Positions 32,135 to 38,862 of a stretch of 64,000 nucleotides of DNA are shown here, piece after piece. How positions within the stretch are numbered: position 1 is the stretch's first letter; every line of letters begins with the position of its first letter. Under the pieces are notes generated by a model, which made no database searches, was not told the origin of the DNA, and was given only the letters and a program-made list of their open reading frames with translations. A program made the translations under genes and the position numbers. The stretch is taken from NCBI RefSeq assembly GCF_001305575.3, contig NZ_CP012373.2:2232001-2296000 (forward strand), read 5' to 3'. This DNA is from Beggiatoa leptomitoformis (lineage in GTDB: Bacteria > Pseudomonadota > Gammaproteobacteria > Beggiatoales > Beggiatoaceae).

Positions 32135-32467
32135 TTATTCAGTTTTTTGCTCGTTCCACTCTATAAACTTGCCGTAGTTATTGAGCGTCTTGATTGCTTG
32201 TTGAAACGGTCGCTCATTTCCGTTTAAATCTTCTTTTATCCCAAGCAAACTATTGAGTAAACATTCAATTTTTTCCTCTCTGGACATGCCATTTTTTATC
32301 GCCATTCTCTCCTCAGCAACAGCAATATTGCAGATAGCTTTTTCAACGAGAGACTCAAGAGCCATCACAACTACTTCAGAACGCGTTAATTCCCGATTTT
32401 CATTACACTGACAAATTCGTTGTGCTAGATTGAATAGCTCGTCACTAACATCAATAAGTTCTTTCAT
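32135..32467 (-). CDS. Hypothetical early protein
   Basis: A 110-residue, mostly helical protein starting MKELIDVSDELFNLAQRICQCNENRELTRSEVVVMALESLVEKAI. The start region, including its AAGGT ribosome site and first codons, is duplicated just upstream by a perfect 40-bp tandem repeat. The extra copy opens a short out-of-frame ORF (32451-32507) that overlaps the true start. No known family. It is probably a small DNA- or protein-binding accessory factor. Confidence 0.65.
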   Translation of the reverse strand: MKELIDVSDELFNLAQRICQCNENRELTRSEVVVMALESLVEKAICNIAVAEERMAIKNGMSREEKIECLLNSLLGIKEDLNGNERPFQQAIKTLNNYGKFIEWNEQKTE

Positions 32468-32530
32468 ATTTCTTACCTTTGGCTACATCATCAATAAGTT
32501 CTTTCATATTTCTTACCTTTGGCTACATCA
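32451..32530 (-). repeat. Perfect 2 x 40-bp tandem duplication of a start region
   Basis: The segment 32451-32490 is repeated without change at 32491-32530. Each copy contains AAGGTAAGAAATATG and the following codons, so two identical start sites lie 40 nt apart in different frames. The upstream one gives an 18-codon ORF that ends inside the true gene. The far end of the second copy merges into the CUGAUGA motif of degenerate hammerhead element 3. Confidence 0.95.
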
Positions 32531-32564
32531 TCAGTACCTAACCACCACGTTAGGCAGACAGGGC
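32528..32564 (-). ncRNA. Degenerate hammerhead element 3 (3' half only)
   Basis: The minus strand keeps the 3' strand of stem III (GCCCUGU), cleavage C at 32557, a perfect 8-bp stem I (UGCCUAAC/GUUAGGUA, loop GUGGUG) and CUGAUGA (32534-32528). The GAAA box and the 5' strand of stem III are absent, replaced by unrelated sequence next to the preceding gene's stop. It should be inactive alone. Its stem I differs from copy 1 by two compensatory pair changes. Confidence 0.8.
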
Positions 32565-32576
32565 GATATACGGTAA

Positions 32577-32930
32577 CTAATTTTGCAAATACCAAAGTTT
32601 TTTGTTCTTCCCACAATAAATGAGATACTCTAGCTTTAGGGTAAATCGCCACGCGGCATTAAATGCCTTTTGGTAGTCTAAATTCTTTCTCGCCTCCTCA
32701 GTAAATAGCATTTCAAATACCACCTTTTTTTTTACTAGAAACGGTTGTTTTACACAGTAAAAATCTATCCCGTAAGGGTTATTCGCACGCAAAATAACGT
32801 CGAAAAAATCTCTGAATCTTACATACACATGCGTATGTATTCTCTGTTTGGAATCAGAACACGGTGGTTCTGGTGTCACGCAGGTTATAAACTGCTGATA
32901 GTATGGGTTATCATCATTGGGATTCTTCAT
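32577..32930 (-). CDS. Hypothetical early protein
   Basis: A 117-residue product starting MKNPNDDNPYYQQFITCVTPEPPCSDSKQRIHTHVYVRFRDFFDVI. CGGAG lies 4-5 nt before the ATG. Mixed alpha/beta, aromatic-rich, with a basic C-terminal part ('FTLKLEYLIYCGKNKKLWYLQN'). No family was recognised. Element 4 precedes it and the remnant element 3 follows it, so the gene sits in the same gene-ribozyme-gene pattern. Insertion or replacement of this gene may have removed the 5' half of element 3. Confidence 0.62.
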   Translation of the reverse strand: MKNPNDDNPYYQQFITCVTPEPPCSDSKQRIHTHVYVRFRDFFDVILRANNPYGIDFYCVKQPFLVKKKVVFEMLFTEEARKNLDYQKAFNAAWRFTLKLEYLIYCGKNKKLWYLQN

Positions 32931-32989
32931 TTTTCTCCGAAAGACTTAGTAGTATGTGGGAAACAGGCTTTAGGTATTTCTTCTCCTCT

Positions 32990-33056
32990 TAGCTACTCAT
33001 CAGTACCCTGCCACCACGTTAGGCAGACAGGGCGATGTTCTGCCCTGTTTCGTTTT
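32990..33056 (-). ncRNA. Type II hammerhead ribozyme candidate 4
   Basis: On the minus strand: C-GAAA (33052-33049), stem III ACAGGGC/GCCCUGU with loop AGAACAUC, cleavage C at 33026, stem I UGCCU/GGGUA plus a distal C-G (two mismatches), CUGAUGA-G (33003-32996). Stem II is short, only two clear pairs (AAAC with GUAG). Catalytic core positions are intact, but the helices flanking the core are weaker than in copies 1 and 2, so activity is less sure. Confidence 0.75.
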
Positions 33057-33192
33057 ATACAAAATAAAAAAACCTTTGAATTTCTGTAACTTCTTTTTCT
33101 ACTACAGTTACAAAGTAACTGTTTTCTATCCATTCAATTTCATCTGGGTATCCATGACGACCACCGCCTGAATAAAAAGTAAAGCCTACCCA
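33055..33192 (-). other. In-frame extension beyond the TAA at 33193
   Basis: A 45-codon open stretch directly in frame with the upstream gene. It has no start codon of its own. It ends at TAA 33055-33057, touching hammerhead element 4. Composition is protein-like (Trp, Gly, Asp, Tyr-rich), unlike the other frames here, which are stopped early. It is either a lost C-terminus or a read-through product. Confidence 0.55.
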
Positions 33193-33504
33193 TTACTGTT
33201 CTAAGCAAAGAACAGCAACTTCTTCATCTTCATAATCTCGTACCCATGCGTTCTCACGATACTTACCTGTTGATTCACCTGACTTTCTAAATTCGTCACG
33301 CACATCCAGAAGACCGCATTCCGAGTTGACATACTTTTCTGAATTCTCAAAAACAGCATTTATATCTTTTCCTTCAAACACAGTCTTAAACCAAGATTTA
33401 GGAGCAGATTTAGGGTAACTTTTTACAAATCTTGAAAGAACCTCAGCCCGTAACCAATCGGCGGGCGTAAACCCTGTCGTATTAAATTGAATACCTTTTT
33501 TCAC
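33193..33504 (-). CDS. Hypothetical early protein, possibly interrupted by a TAA
   Basis: A 103-residue product from GTG 33504, with GGAGGT 5 nt upstream. It begins KKGIQFNTTGFTPADWLRAEVLSRFVKS after the start and ends 'VRDYEDEEVAVLCLEQ' at TAA 33193. The same frame continues for 45 more codons (to 33055) with a protein-like sequence, 'WVGFTFYSGGGRHGYPDEIEW...'. That reads as the natural continuation of the domain. The gene may therefore carry a nonsense mutation or use read-through. Small early proteins with such Gly-rich C-termini occur in phages. Function unknown. Confidence 0.6.
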   Translation of the reverse strand: MKKGIQFNTTGFTPADWLRAEVLSRFVKSYPKSAPKSWFKTVFEGKDINAVFENSEKYVNSECGLLDVRDEFRKSGESTGKYRENAWVRDYEDEEVAVLCLEQ

Positions 33505-33538
33505 TTAAACCTCCATTGGGGCTTGCGCCCCATCCATC

Positions 33539-33820
33539 TCAATGTAAAGTTTCACCTGAACCATTCGGTTTAGTTTTCAATTCTAAAACAACATCATTCA
33601 ACAGCTTTTCAATTGTTGCCGTGCCATTACCTGCTGGCATTTCATTAAGAATCCGTCCGACGTTTAGTAATAAACATCTCGCAAATGCGGCAATACCCAC
33701 TATTGAAACCCTCTCATCAAACAAATAACGGACAAATTGTTCTAAAACAGCCTTTTCGGCTACCTGTTCTGGCGAACCCGTTACATGCGCAATGGGCGTT
33801 GCTTTTACTTCCCGATTCAT
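33539..33820 (-). CDS. Hypothetical early protein
   Basis: A 93-residue helical protein starting MNREVKATPIAHVTGSPEQVAEKAVLEQFVRYLFDERVSIVGIAAFARCLLLNVGRIL. GGAGATAAG precedes the ATG. The central 'VSIVGIAAFARCLLLNV' is moderately hydrophobic but contains Arg and Cys, so a membrane span is uncertain. A small GGGGC/GCCCC hairpin (33521-33536) lies between it and the next gene. No family recognised. Confidence 0.6.
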   Translation of the reverse strand: MNREVKATPIAHVTGSPEQVAEKAVLEQFVRYLFDERVSIVGIAAFARCLLLNVGRILNEMPAGNGTATIEKLLNDVVLELKTKPNGSGETLH

Positions 33821-33858
33821 AAACTTATCTCCAATTTTGTCTTGGCAGGGGTAATGTT

Positions 33859-34491
33859 TTATAAGTCGCTAAAGTTAATATTAATTATTTCCCAATTTCC
33901 ATCTAAAGTAGGGCGGGTGTGGGCGCGGATATATGTTTTAGAGCCAACGGTATAAATGCTGTTTTTTAACGCCTGCATGGCGCGTTGCCATTTTTCATCT
34001 TTGATTTCCTTGCTCATCCGCAATAAATCAAACATACGTCGTCCGTCAACATGCCCTTCTTTGCTCACTTGAAATACTTGGGAAACAATCGCTCTAATAG
34101 GCGCGTTGCTTGACGCAGTCCACTCAGCTAAGCACTCATCGATTAGTGCTTTTGCCGATTGAATTTGTTCATCAAAAGAAATAAAGTCGCTAACGGCTAT
34201 TTGTACCTTGCACAATCCATCAAATGACATTAAGGTAATATTTCCCTTACCGTCCTTAACCTTTGTCCCATACTCTTGGGCAGAGACTTCCAGGAAAGCA
34301 TTAAGGCTTTCCCAAGTCATCGCTTTTTCTTTGGCAATAAAATCACTTAATGCCTTCAATCTATTAACAACGCCTATTACTGTTTCGTCACGCAACATTT
34401 CCAGTGGGGAAATCAGTTCAGCAGGGACTAAATACCCTTTGTGGTTTTTTCTGTAACCTTCTGTAGAAGGTTGTTCGATAACTACATTCAT
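33859..34491 (-). CDS. DUF3164 family protein
   Basis: A 210-residue protein matching DUF3164, a family typical of transposable phages: 'RKNHKGYLVPAELI', 'WESLNAFLEVSAQEYGTKVKDGKGNITLMSFDGLCKVQIAVSDFISFDEQIQSAKALIDECLAEW', 'SNAPIRAIVSQVFQVSKEGHVDGRRMFDLLRM' and 'WQRAMQALKNSIYTVGSKTYIR'. Function is not established; a role in DNA transactions is often supposed. AAGGA precedes the ATG. It lies upstream of the ribozyme-bearing gene array. Confidence 0.9.
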   Translation of the reverse strand: MNVVIEQPSTEGYRKNHKGYLVPAELISPLEMLRDETVIGVVNRLKALSDFIAKEKAMTWESLNAFLEVSAQEYGTKVKDGKGNITLMSFDGLCKVQIAVSDFISFDEQIQSAKALIDECLAEWTASSNAPIRAIVSQVFQVSKEGHVDGRRMFDLLRMSKEIKDEKWQRAMQALKNSIYTVGSKTYIRAHTRPTLDGNWEIININFSDL

Positions 34492-34583
34492 ATTTTTTCC
34501 TTGTTTAAAGCCCTCGCGGGCTTGGTTTACTTAATTGATGACACGAAACCCACTTCGTCACTCGTTTCAGGAAGCAACATAAT

Positions 34584-34918
34584 TCAATCCCCCTCTATAA
34601 CGCTAAAACTGATACCATCCCCAAAAAACCGCTGTATAACAGCTTCTAAGTATTCACGCTCCGCAATATCCTCCTGCGTTTCTAACGCCTCACGGATACG
34701 TTCCTGCGCAGGTAACAACGGCAAATTCCCTTCGCAGGCTTGCAGATAACGCGGTAATTCCCGCTCATTTGGGCGAATAAACAGAGGGTGAACGGGATTA
34801 AAAACCGCCCAATCAATCTGTCATAAAACCGTAAAAAGCCCTCTTCACTGTAACCACGCAATTCCCCATTCCCGCGACGTATCGCCAGAAGCCATTCTTC
34901 TTCAGTTGCTACTTGCAT
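34584..34918 (-). pseudogene. Early gene with a -1 frameshift
   Basis: From ATG 34918 (strong AAGGGGGA site) the first 38 or so codons read well ('MQVATEEEWLLAIRRGNGEL...FLRFYDR'). The zero frame then becomes Cys/Arg-rich and stops at 34682. In the -1 frame, starting within the same codons, a normal-looking sequence continues ('DWAVFNPVHPLFIRPNERELPRYLQACEGNLPLLPAQERIREALETQEDIAERE') to TGA 34584-34586, with no start codon of its own. A G-TTT-TTA run lies in the overlap. The cause is either a one-base deletion or programmed -1 slippage. The intact product would be about 110 residues, function unknown. Confidence 0.65.
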
Positions 34919-35187
34919 GATTCCCCCTTATTAATTACTTCCCGACCCAACAGGGTCGTTTCAATTCTTCCATTTCTTTCTACGAGATAACCACGACGAA
35001 TCAACTGATTAACATCATAGTTTGCGTCAGCAATAGAACTCATGGTTTTTAAAATCCCATTACCAAGCAACGACAACCGCCAAAAACAGCGAAACTTAAA
35101 AAGATAACCCCGTGCGTGCAAGACTTCTGGGGTCTCATTCAACAGCTCACACAACCGTCTTACATTTGGTTCGTAATAAGCAAACAT
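34909..35187 (-). CDS. Hypothetical early protein
   Basis: A 92-residue product starting MFAYYEPNVRRLCELLNETPEVLHARGYLFKFRCFWRLSLLGNGILKTMSSIADANYDVNQLIRRGYLVERNGRIETTLLGREVINKGE. The later half looks like a winged helix ('DANYDVNQLIRRGYLVERNGRIETTLLGREV' = helix, helix, beta wing), so it may bind DNA. An AGGAGGG precedes the ATG. Its end overlaps the frameshifted gene by 10 bp. Confidence 0.65.
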   Translation of the reverse strand: MFAYYEPNVRRLCELLNETPEVLHARGYLFKFRCFWRLSLLGNGILKTMSSIADANYDVNQLIRRGYLVERNGRIETTLLGREVINKGESCK

Positions 35188-35227
35188 GATTTACCCTCCT
35201 ACATTCCGTTCTAAACACTCTACTTAG

Positions 35228-35254
35228 TTAAGCGAGCCTTTAAGACTCGCTTAA
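35228..35254 (-). other. 9-bp stem hairpin between early genes
   Basis: TTAAGCGAG (35228-35236) pairs with CTCGCTTAA (35246-35254) around a 9-nt loop. No T run follows on the minus strand, so it is more likely an RNA processing or stability element, or a weak attenuator, than a terminator. Confidence 0.6.
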
Positions 35255-35270
35255 TTAACTACCGTGCTAA

Positions 35271-35618
35271 TTAACTACACATAATTACATCAGTTATCGG
35301 TGTAACTGGGTGCGTCTTGAAATAACGTAAAGTAGCAACCAGCTTTCTGTAAACTTCCTCATTCGCGTTGTGAATAACAATAATGAGTTTATAACCCTTC
35401 TCATTATAGATATTTGCAACTAAGTCAGTTGCATAATAGAAACCATAACCGATGTTAGCGATAACGAACTCAGAACCAGCAAAAGCCCCTAATTCAAAAA
35501 ACAAACACTCAGAAAAAGGGGTATCCAACACGTCGTACATATCCACGTGTGCAACATCTTCTTTGCTAACTTGGATAATTTTAAGACCTTTTAAACCCAA
35601 CATTGTTGTTATTGCCAT
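35271..35618 (-). CDS. Hypothetical early protein
   Basis: A 115-residue mixed alpha/beta protein starting MAITTMLGLKGLKIIQVSKEDVAHVDMYDVLDTPFSECLFFELGAFAGSEFVIANIGYGFYYATDLVANI. AAGGAG lies 8 nt before the ATG. It is the first gene after a strong internal promoter with an 18-bp operator, so it and the genes after it can be controlled apart from MuA/MuB. No family recognised. Confidence 0.65.
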   Translation of the reverse strand: MAITTMLGLKGLKIIQVSKEDVAHVDMYDVLDTPFSECLFFELGAFAGSEFVIANIGYGFYYATDLVANIYNEKGYKLIIVIHNANEEVYRKLVATLRYFKTHPVTPITDVIMCS

Positions 35619-35663
35619 TTTTACAACTCCTTATTAAGTAAATTCAACGTCGTTTTATATTTT

Positions 35664-35716
35664 GTTCTCATTAGCGAGAACAAGAATAATTATACATGAA
35701 CAAATACAAAACGCAA
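35664..35716 (-). promoter_or_regulatory. Internal early promoter with GTTCTC-N6-GAGAAC operator
   Basis: Minus strand: TTGCGT (35716-35711), 16-bp spacer, TATAAT (35694-35689). The perfect dyad GTTCTC-GCTAAT-GAGAAC (35664-35681) begins at the expected transcription start. It matches the dyad in front of the HSDR_N-like gene at 25653-25670 in all but three or four positions. A common regulator is likely. Confidence 0.72.
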
Positions 35717-35759
35717 CATTTTTTTATCCCTTAATAAGAAGGTAAAATTCTTTTTTTTC

Positions 35760-36701
35760 CTACACTTCCATAGACAAATTCGTCCACGCGGCATGAAAAT
35801 CATCTACCGTAGGCACATTCGTTTCGGTTAATTGATAGGCAACCCGTAAGGTTTTAAACATCCCTCTCAAACCGCCATTCTTGCTGGCGATTTCCTGCAA
35901 TAAGCCACGACTTTCTTTGTTATCAATCCCACATCGCTCAATGATTGCTAACACGTCCGCTTTAGTAGGTTTAGAGATTTTTAACCGTTGACCAACACGG
36001 CTATAAAGTTGAGCGAAATCAGCCGAACGACGACCGCCCGTTAATTTCGTATAGACAGATTCATTACCAACCAACGCAACCCCAACACCCGACGCGTCGT
36101 AAATACTGCGAATGATTTCTAATGCTTCTAATTCAAGGTGTTGGGCTTCATCAATTACCAAAAGCCCATGAGAATTTTTTAAAAACTGAATAATGGCACG
36201 TAAGGCTTTACCCTTACCGCGAATATCCCCAATCCCTAAGTCAGAACATAACCACTCAAGGCAATTTCCTGCTGTTTTAACACAAGGGGACATCGTGATA
36301 TGCCAAACGTTAGGCGACGATTTCTTGTAATTATCAACGGCTTTGGTTTTACCAACACCCGCACCACCATAAACAACCACCATTTCGGCATTGGCTTGTG
36401 CATCCGTTAAAACATCCGCAATTTTCCCCGCCGTCGGTGTTTCTATAAATGCAGGTACATCAACAAGCGGCAAATCTGCCTCGCGTTTACAAGTAGCTAC
36501 CCAACGGCTAGCTGCGTCCGCAATCTTGGCATTATCCCCTGCATATTTTCCTTGCAACCATTGATTAACCGCCGCCGATGCAGACTTTAAGCCGATACGA
36601 TTCGCTAAATCCTTTTGGGTAAGACCCATTTCACTCATCAATTCGCGTACTTCTTGAATTAACGTATCGGGTTTGCTACTATTTTCTAAGTCATTCGTCA
36701 T
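35760..36701 (-). CDS. MuB-like transposition target-selection ATPase
   Basis: A 313-residue AAA ATPase, the same size as Mu B. An N-terminal HTH (about 15-60, 'VRELMSEMGLTQKDLANRIGLKSASAAVNQWLQG') precedes the ATPase core with Walker A 'VYGGAGVGKTKA' near 110-120, Walker B 'GLLVIDEAQHL' near 190 and a sensor 'VALVGNESVY'. The C-terminal domain matches MuB proteins. It forms filaments on target DNA, delivers the target to the transposase and mediates target immunity. It lies after the transposase gene, separated by a 9-bp stem hairpin. Confidence 0.93.
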   Translation of the reverse strand: MTNDLENSSKPDTLIQEVRELMSEMGLTQKDLANRIGLKSASAAVNQWLQGKYAGDNAKIADAASRWVATCKREADLPLVDVPAFIETPTAGKIADVLTDAQANAEMVVVYGGAGVGKTKAVDNYKKSSPNVWHITMSPCVKTAGNCLEWLCSDLGIGDIRGKGKALRAIIQFLKNSHGLLVIDEAQHLELEALEIIRSIYDASGVGVALVGNESVYTKLTGGRRSADFAQLYSRVGQRLKISKPTKADVLAIIERCGIDNKESRGLLQEIASKNGGLRGMFKTLRVAYQLTETNVPTVDDFHAAWTNLSMEV

Positions 36702-36721
36702 GATGACACCTATGTTGTAAT

Positions 36722-36745
36722 CGCCTCTCTGTTAGTGCAGAGAGG
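36722..36745 (-). other. Hairpin between MuA and MuB genes
   Basis: GCCTCTCTG (36722-36730) and CAGAGAGGC (36737-36745) form a perfect 9-bp stem with a 6-nt loop in the 56-bp A-B gap. No T run. It could set the ratio of A to B by protecting mRNA ends or partial termination. Confidence 0.65.
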
Positions 36746-36757
36746 CATCATTGATAA

Positions 36758-38779
36758 TTAAATGGCTTTCCGCAGTTTTGCTCTTTGTTCCGCCATTCGC
36801 TTCGCATACATAGCCTCTTGTTCCTCAGTCATACCCTGCGGTTTAGCGGGTTTCTTAAAATCAACCCCCACAACCTTAGTCACAACAGGCTTATAATCCA
36901 CAATCTCCCCAGTGCGCTTATCAACAGACCCAACACCAGGAATTTCCTCTAATTCCGCCTTCAAATTCCGTTTAGCCCGCTCTTTTGCACCAATCGCCAC
37001 CTCAGCCTTAAAGGCTTCCTTAATCGCTTTCTGATGACGACGTTTTAACTTGGCTGTTTCCCTAGCCGCGTCTGTATCCGCCCAACCAACCGCATGGATA
37101 CAAGGCGCGTGGGCAATAAACTGATTATCAAGCGTATAAACATTGACCCCGTCATGTAAATTTTGCGGGTCATACTCAATCATCACTCTTTCACCACAAT
37201 ACCGAGCCAACTCCTCAACCCAGTACACGTTATCCAAGAACGCAACAGAACCATTCGTTTTATTCACAGGCACACCCACTGCACACATCATCAACATATT
37301 CAACTGCGCATTACTTGCTTTTAAAACAATGTTTTGTTCAATAGACATATTAAAAACTTGCAAGGGTGTCCGCTTCCCGTTACACACCTTGGACCGTGAG
37401 ACACGGTTATTTATCACATTGACGGCTTTTTTTAATAAAGCCTGAAACGCCTCCCAACTAATCGCCTTACCAGCGTTCCTGGCATCCTCAACAAGCGGGT
37501 CTCTATCCACCAACTCACTAATCCCACCAATCCCGAATTTGCGTTCTATTGGTTTAGATTGCCCGCTAAAAGGAAGCGTCGGGTGATACTCAGTCCCTAA
37601 CCGTCCAAACACGCCCTTAGCCTCGTCATCCCGCAACTTATACCGATGCCGATATACTGCCCGACCTGTCAGAACGCGCGCCGAAGCCGCGCGGGTGTTA
37701 TCCACCGTGATATTGAATGGCTTGTTATTAACCCCTAACCCGTACTGCTTAATCGTTTCCCGCAAGGCAAGCCGTAACATATCGCTGTTTTCGCTCACAT
37801 CACTGTAATAACTCAATAACATTCCGCTATACACGTCCTGCCAGAACCAAGTAACGGGTTTTCCTTCTTTTCCATCGGGGAAAATCACATAAAACTCATG
37901 GTCGTAACCGTCCCCATTAATCCATTCCAACGCAACCATTCCACTTTTATCCCGAACTTGCGGGGGAATTGGGTTTAAAAACGACTTCGCTTTTTTGCCT
38001 TGCCGTCCATAATCCTTAAGCTGTTGGGCAAGTTCATTCTCTAAACGCGACTTAAGCAGATACAACGAAGGCATTTCACCCCAACCGTATCGACCCGCAT
38101 CTACCGACGTTAATTGATAACAATGCGAAAAAGACCGTTTTGCCGTCGTTAAGTAATAATCCTTAAACGCCTGATAAATCACAGGCTGATAACTATCAGT
38201 TAAAGGCAACCGCCCTTTATTATTCGGCAACAAAGCAGGCAACCAATCAGCAACTCCAATGTCTTTTATTTGCTTGTACCAACCATAAACACTCACATAA
38301 GTGACATCGGGCGCAGCCTGTGCAATTGCATCCACCTTTGCCATGCCTAAAGCCACTAACGAATTTATTTCTTTAATGATTTTTAACCGATATTCTGCTT
38401 TTTCCCGCGCTGCGGTTTTGGCAACTTCCCAAGTTGCCCATAAAGACGCTGGGGAATAGCTGGGTTTAGAAGATTTAATTTGAGGCTCTTGCAATTCGAG
38501 CGCGATTTCTTTCAGTTTTTTTGAATTTTTTTGAGGTAAAACAGCAATTTTTGCGTTTTTTTCTGATTGATTTAACTTAGAAAGGACAATTTCTTTATAT
38601 TTTTCAGGCAGACTATCGATATTGATTTCATAACCCACCCCACCGCGTCCGCCTTGCACGGAAACCTCACGGACATCTAGGGGTGAGCCTAGCCAAGAGC
38701 CTTGACTAATAGCTTTTCTGATTGACTGTGGAGAAACATCAGTGATTTCGGCTATTTCTCTTATTGAAATAAAACTCAT
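36758..38779 (-). CDS. MuA-like DDE transposase
   Basis: A protein of about 673 residues; I prefer ATG 38779 over a TTG three codons earlier. An N-terminal winged helix ('ISIREIAEITDVSPQSIRKAISQGSWLG') binds ends or enhancer. A DNA-binding region (about 100-260) precedes the RNase H-like core. The acidic triad is visible as Asp in 'EWINGDGYDH' (about 290), Asp in 'NITVDNTRAAS' (about 360) and Glu in 'SKPIERKFG' (about 412), with spacing like MuA. A basic C-terminal helix region contacts MuB and ClpX in the family. It carries out strand transfer in lysogenisation and replicative transposition. Confidence 0.95.
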   Translation of the reverse strand: MSFISIREIAEITDVSPQSIRKAISQGSWLGSPLDVREVSVQGGRGGVGYEINIDSLPEKYKEIVLSKLNQSEKNAKIAVLPQKNSKKLKEIALELQEPQIKSSKPSYSPASLWATWEVAKTAAREKAEYRLKIIKEINSLVALGMAKVDAIAQAAPDVTYVSVYGWYKQIKDIGVADWLPALLPNNKGRLPLTDSYQPVIYQAFKDYYLTTAKRSFSHCYQLTSVDAGRYGWGEMPSLYLLKSRLENELAQQLKDYGRQGKKAKSFLNPIPPQVRDKSGMVALEWINGDGYDHEFYVIFPDGKEGKPVTWFWQDVYSGMLLSYYSDVSENSDMLRLALRETIKQYGLGVNNKPFNITVDNTRAASARVLTGRAVYRHRYKLRDDEAKGVFGRLGTEYHPTLPFSGQSKPIERKFGIGGISELVDRDPLVEDARNAGKAISWEAFQALLKKAVNVINNRVSRSKVCNGKRTPLQVFNMSIEQNIVLKASNAQLNMLMMCAVGVPVNKTNGSVAFLDNVYWVEELARYCGERVMIEYDPQNLHDGVNVYTLDNQFIAHAPCIHAVGWADTDAARETAKLKRRHQKAIKEAFKAEVAIGAKERAKRNLKAELEEIPGVGSVDKRTGEIVDYKPVVTKVVGVDFKKPAKPQGMTEEQEAMYAKRMAEQRAKLRKAI

Positions 38780-38862
38780 AATAAACAACTCGCACCAATA
38801 GTTTTATCTACACCATTAATCATTTTTTAACCCCCAATTCATGGGGGCAGTAAAAACATGAT

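Noticed and set aside
31376-33056. Interpreting the four junction repeats as transposon, CRISPR or integron attC-like sites
   Set aside because: No cas or integrase genes, spacing is set by genes of varied length, and the conserved bases match a hammerhead core with covarying stems instead of recombination core sites.
36722-36745. Hairpin loop ACTAAC between MuA and MuB as a third copy of the GTTCTC-N6-GAGAAC operator
   Set aside because: Only the centre and part of the arms match; the arms are GC-rich and form a normal RNA hairpin.
38830-38847. CCCCCA/TGGGGG hairpin between the 38863-39369 gene and the transposase as a terminator
   Set aside because: No T run follows on the minus strand, and stopping transcription there would silence the transposase.
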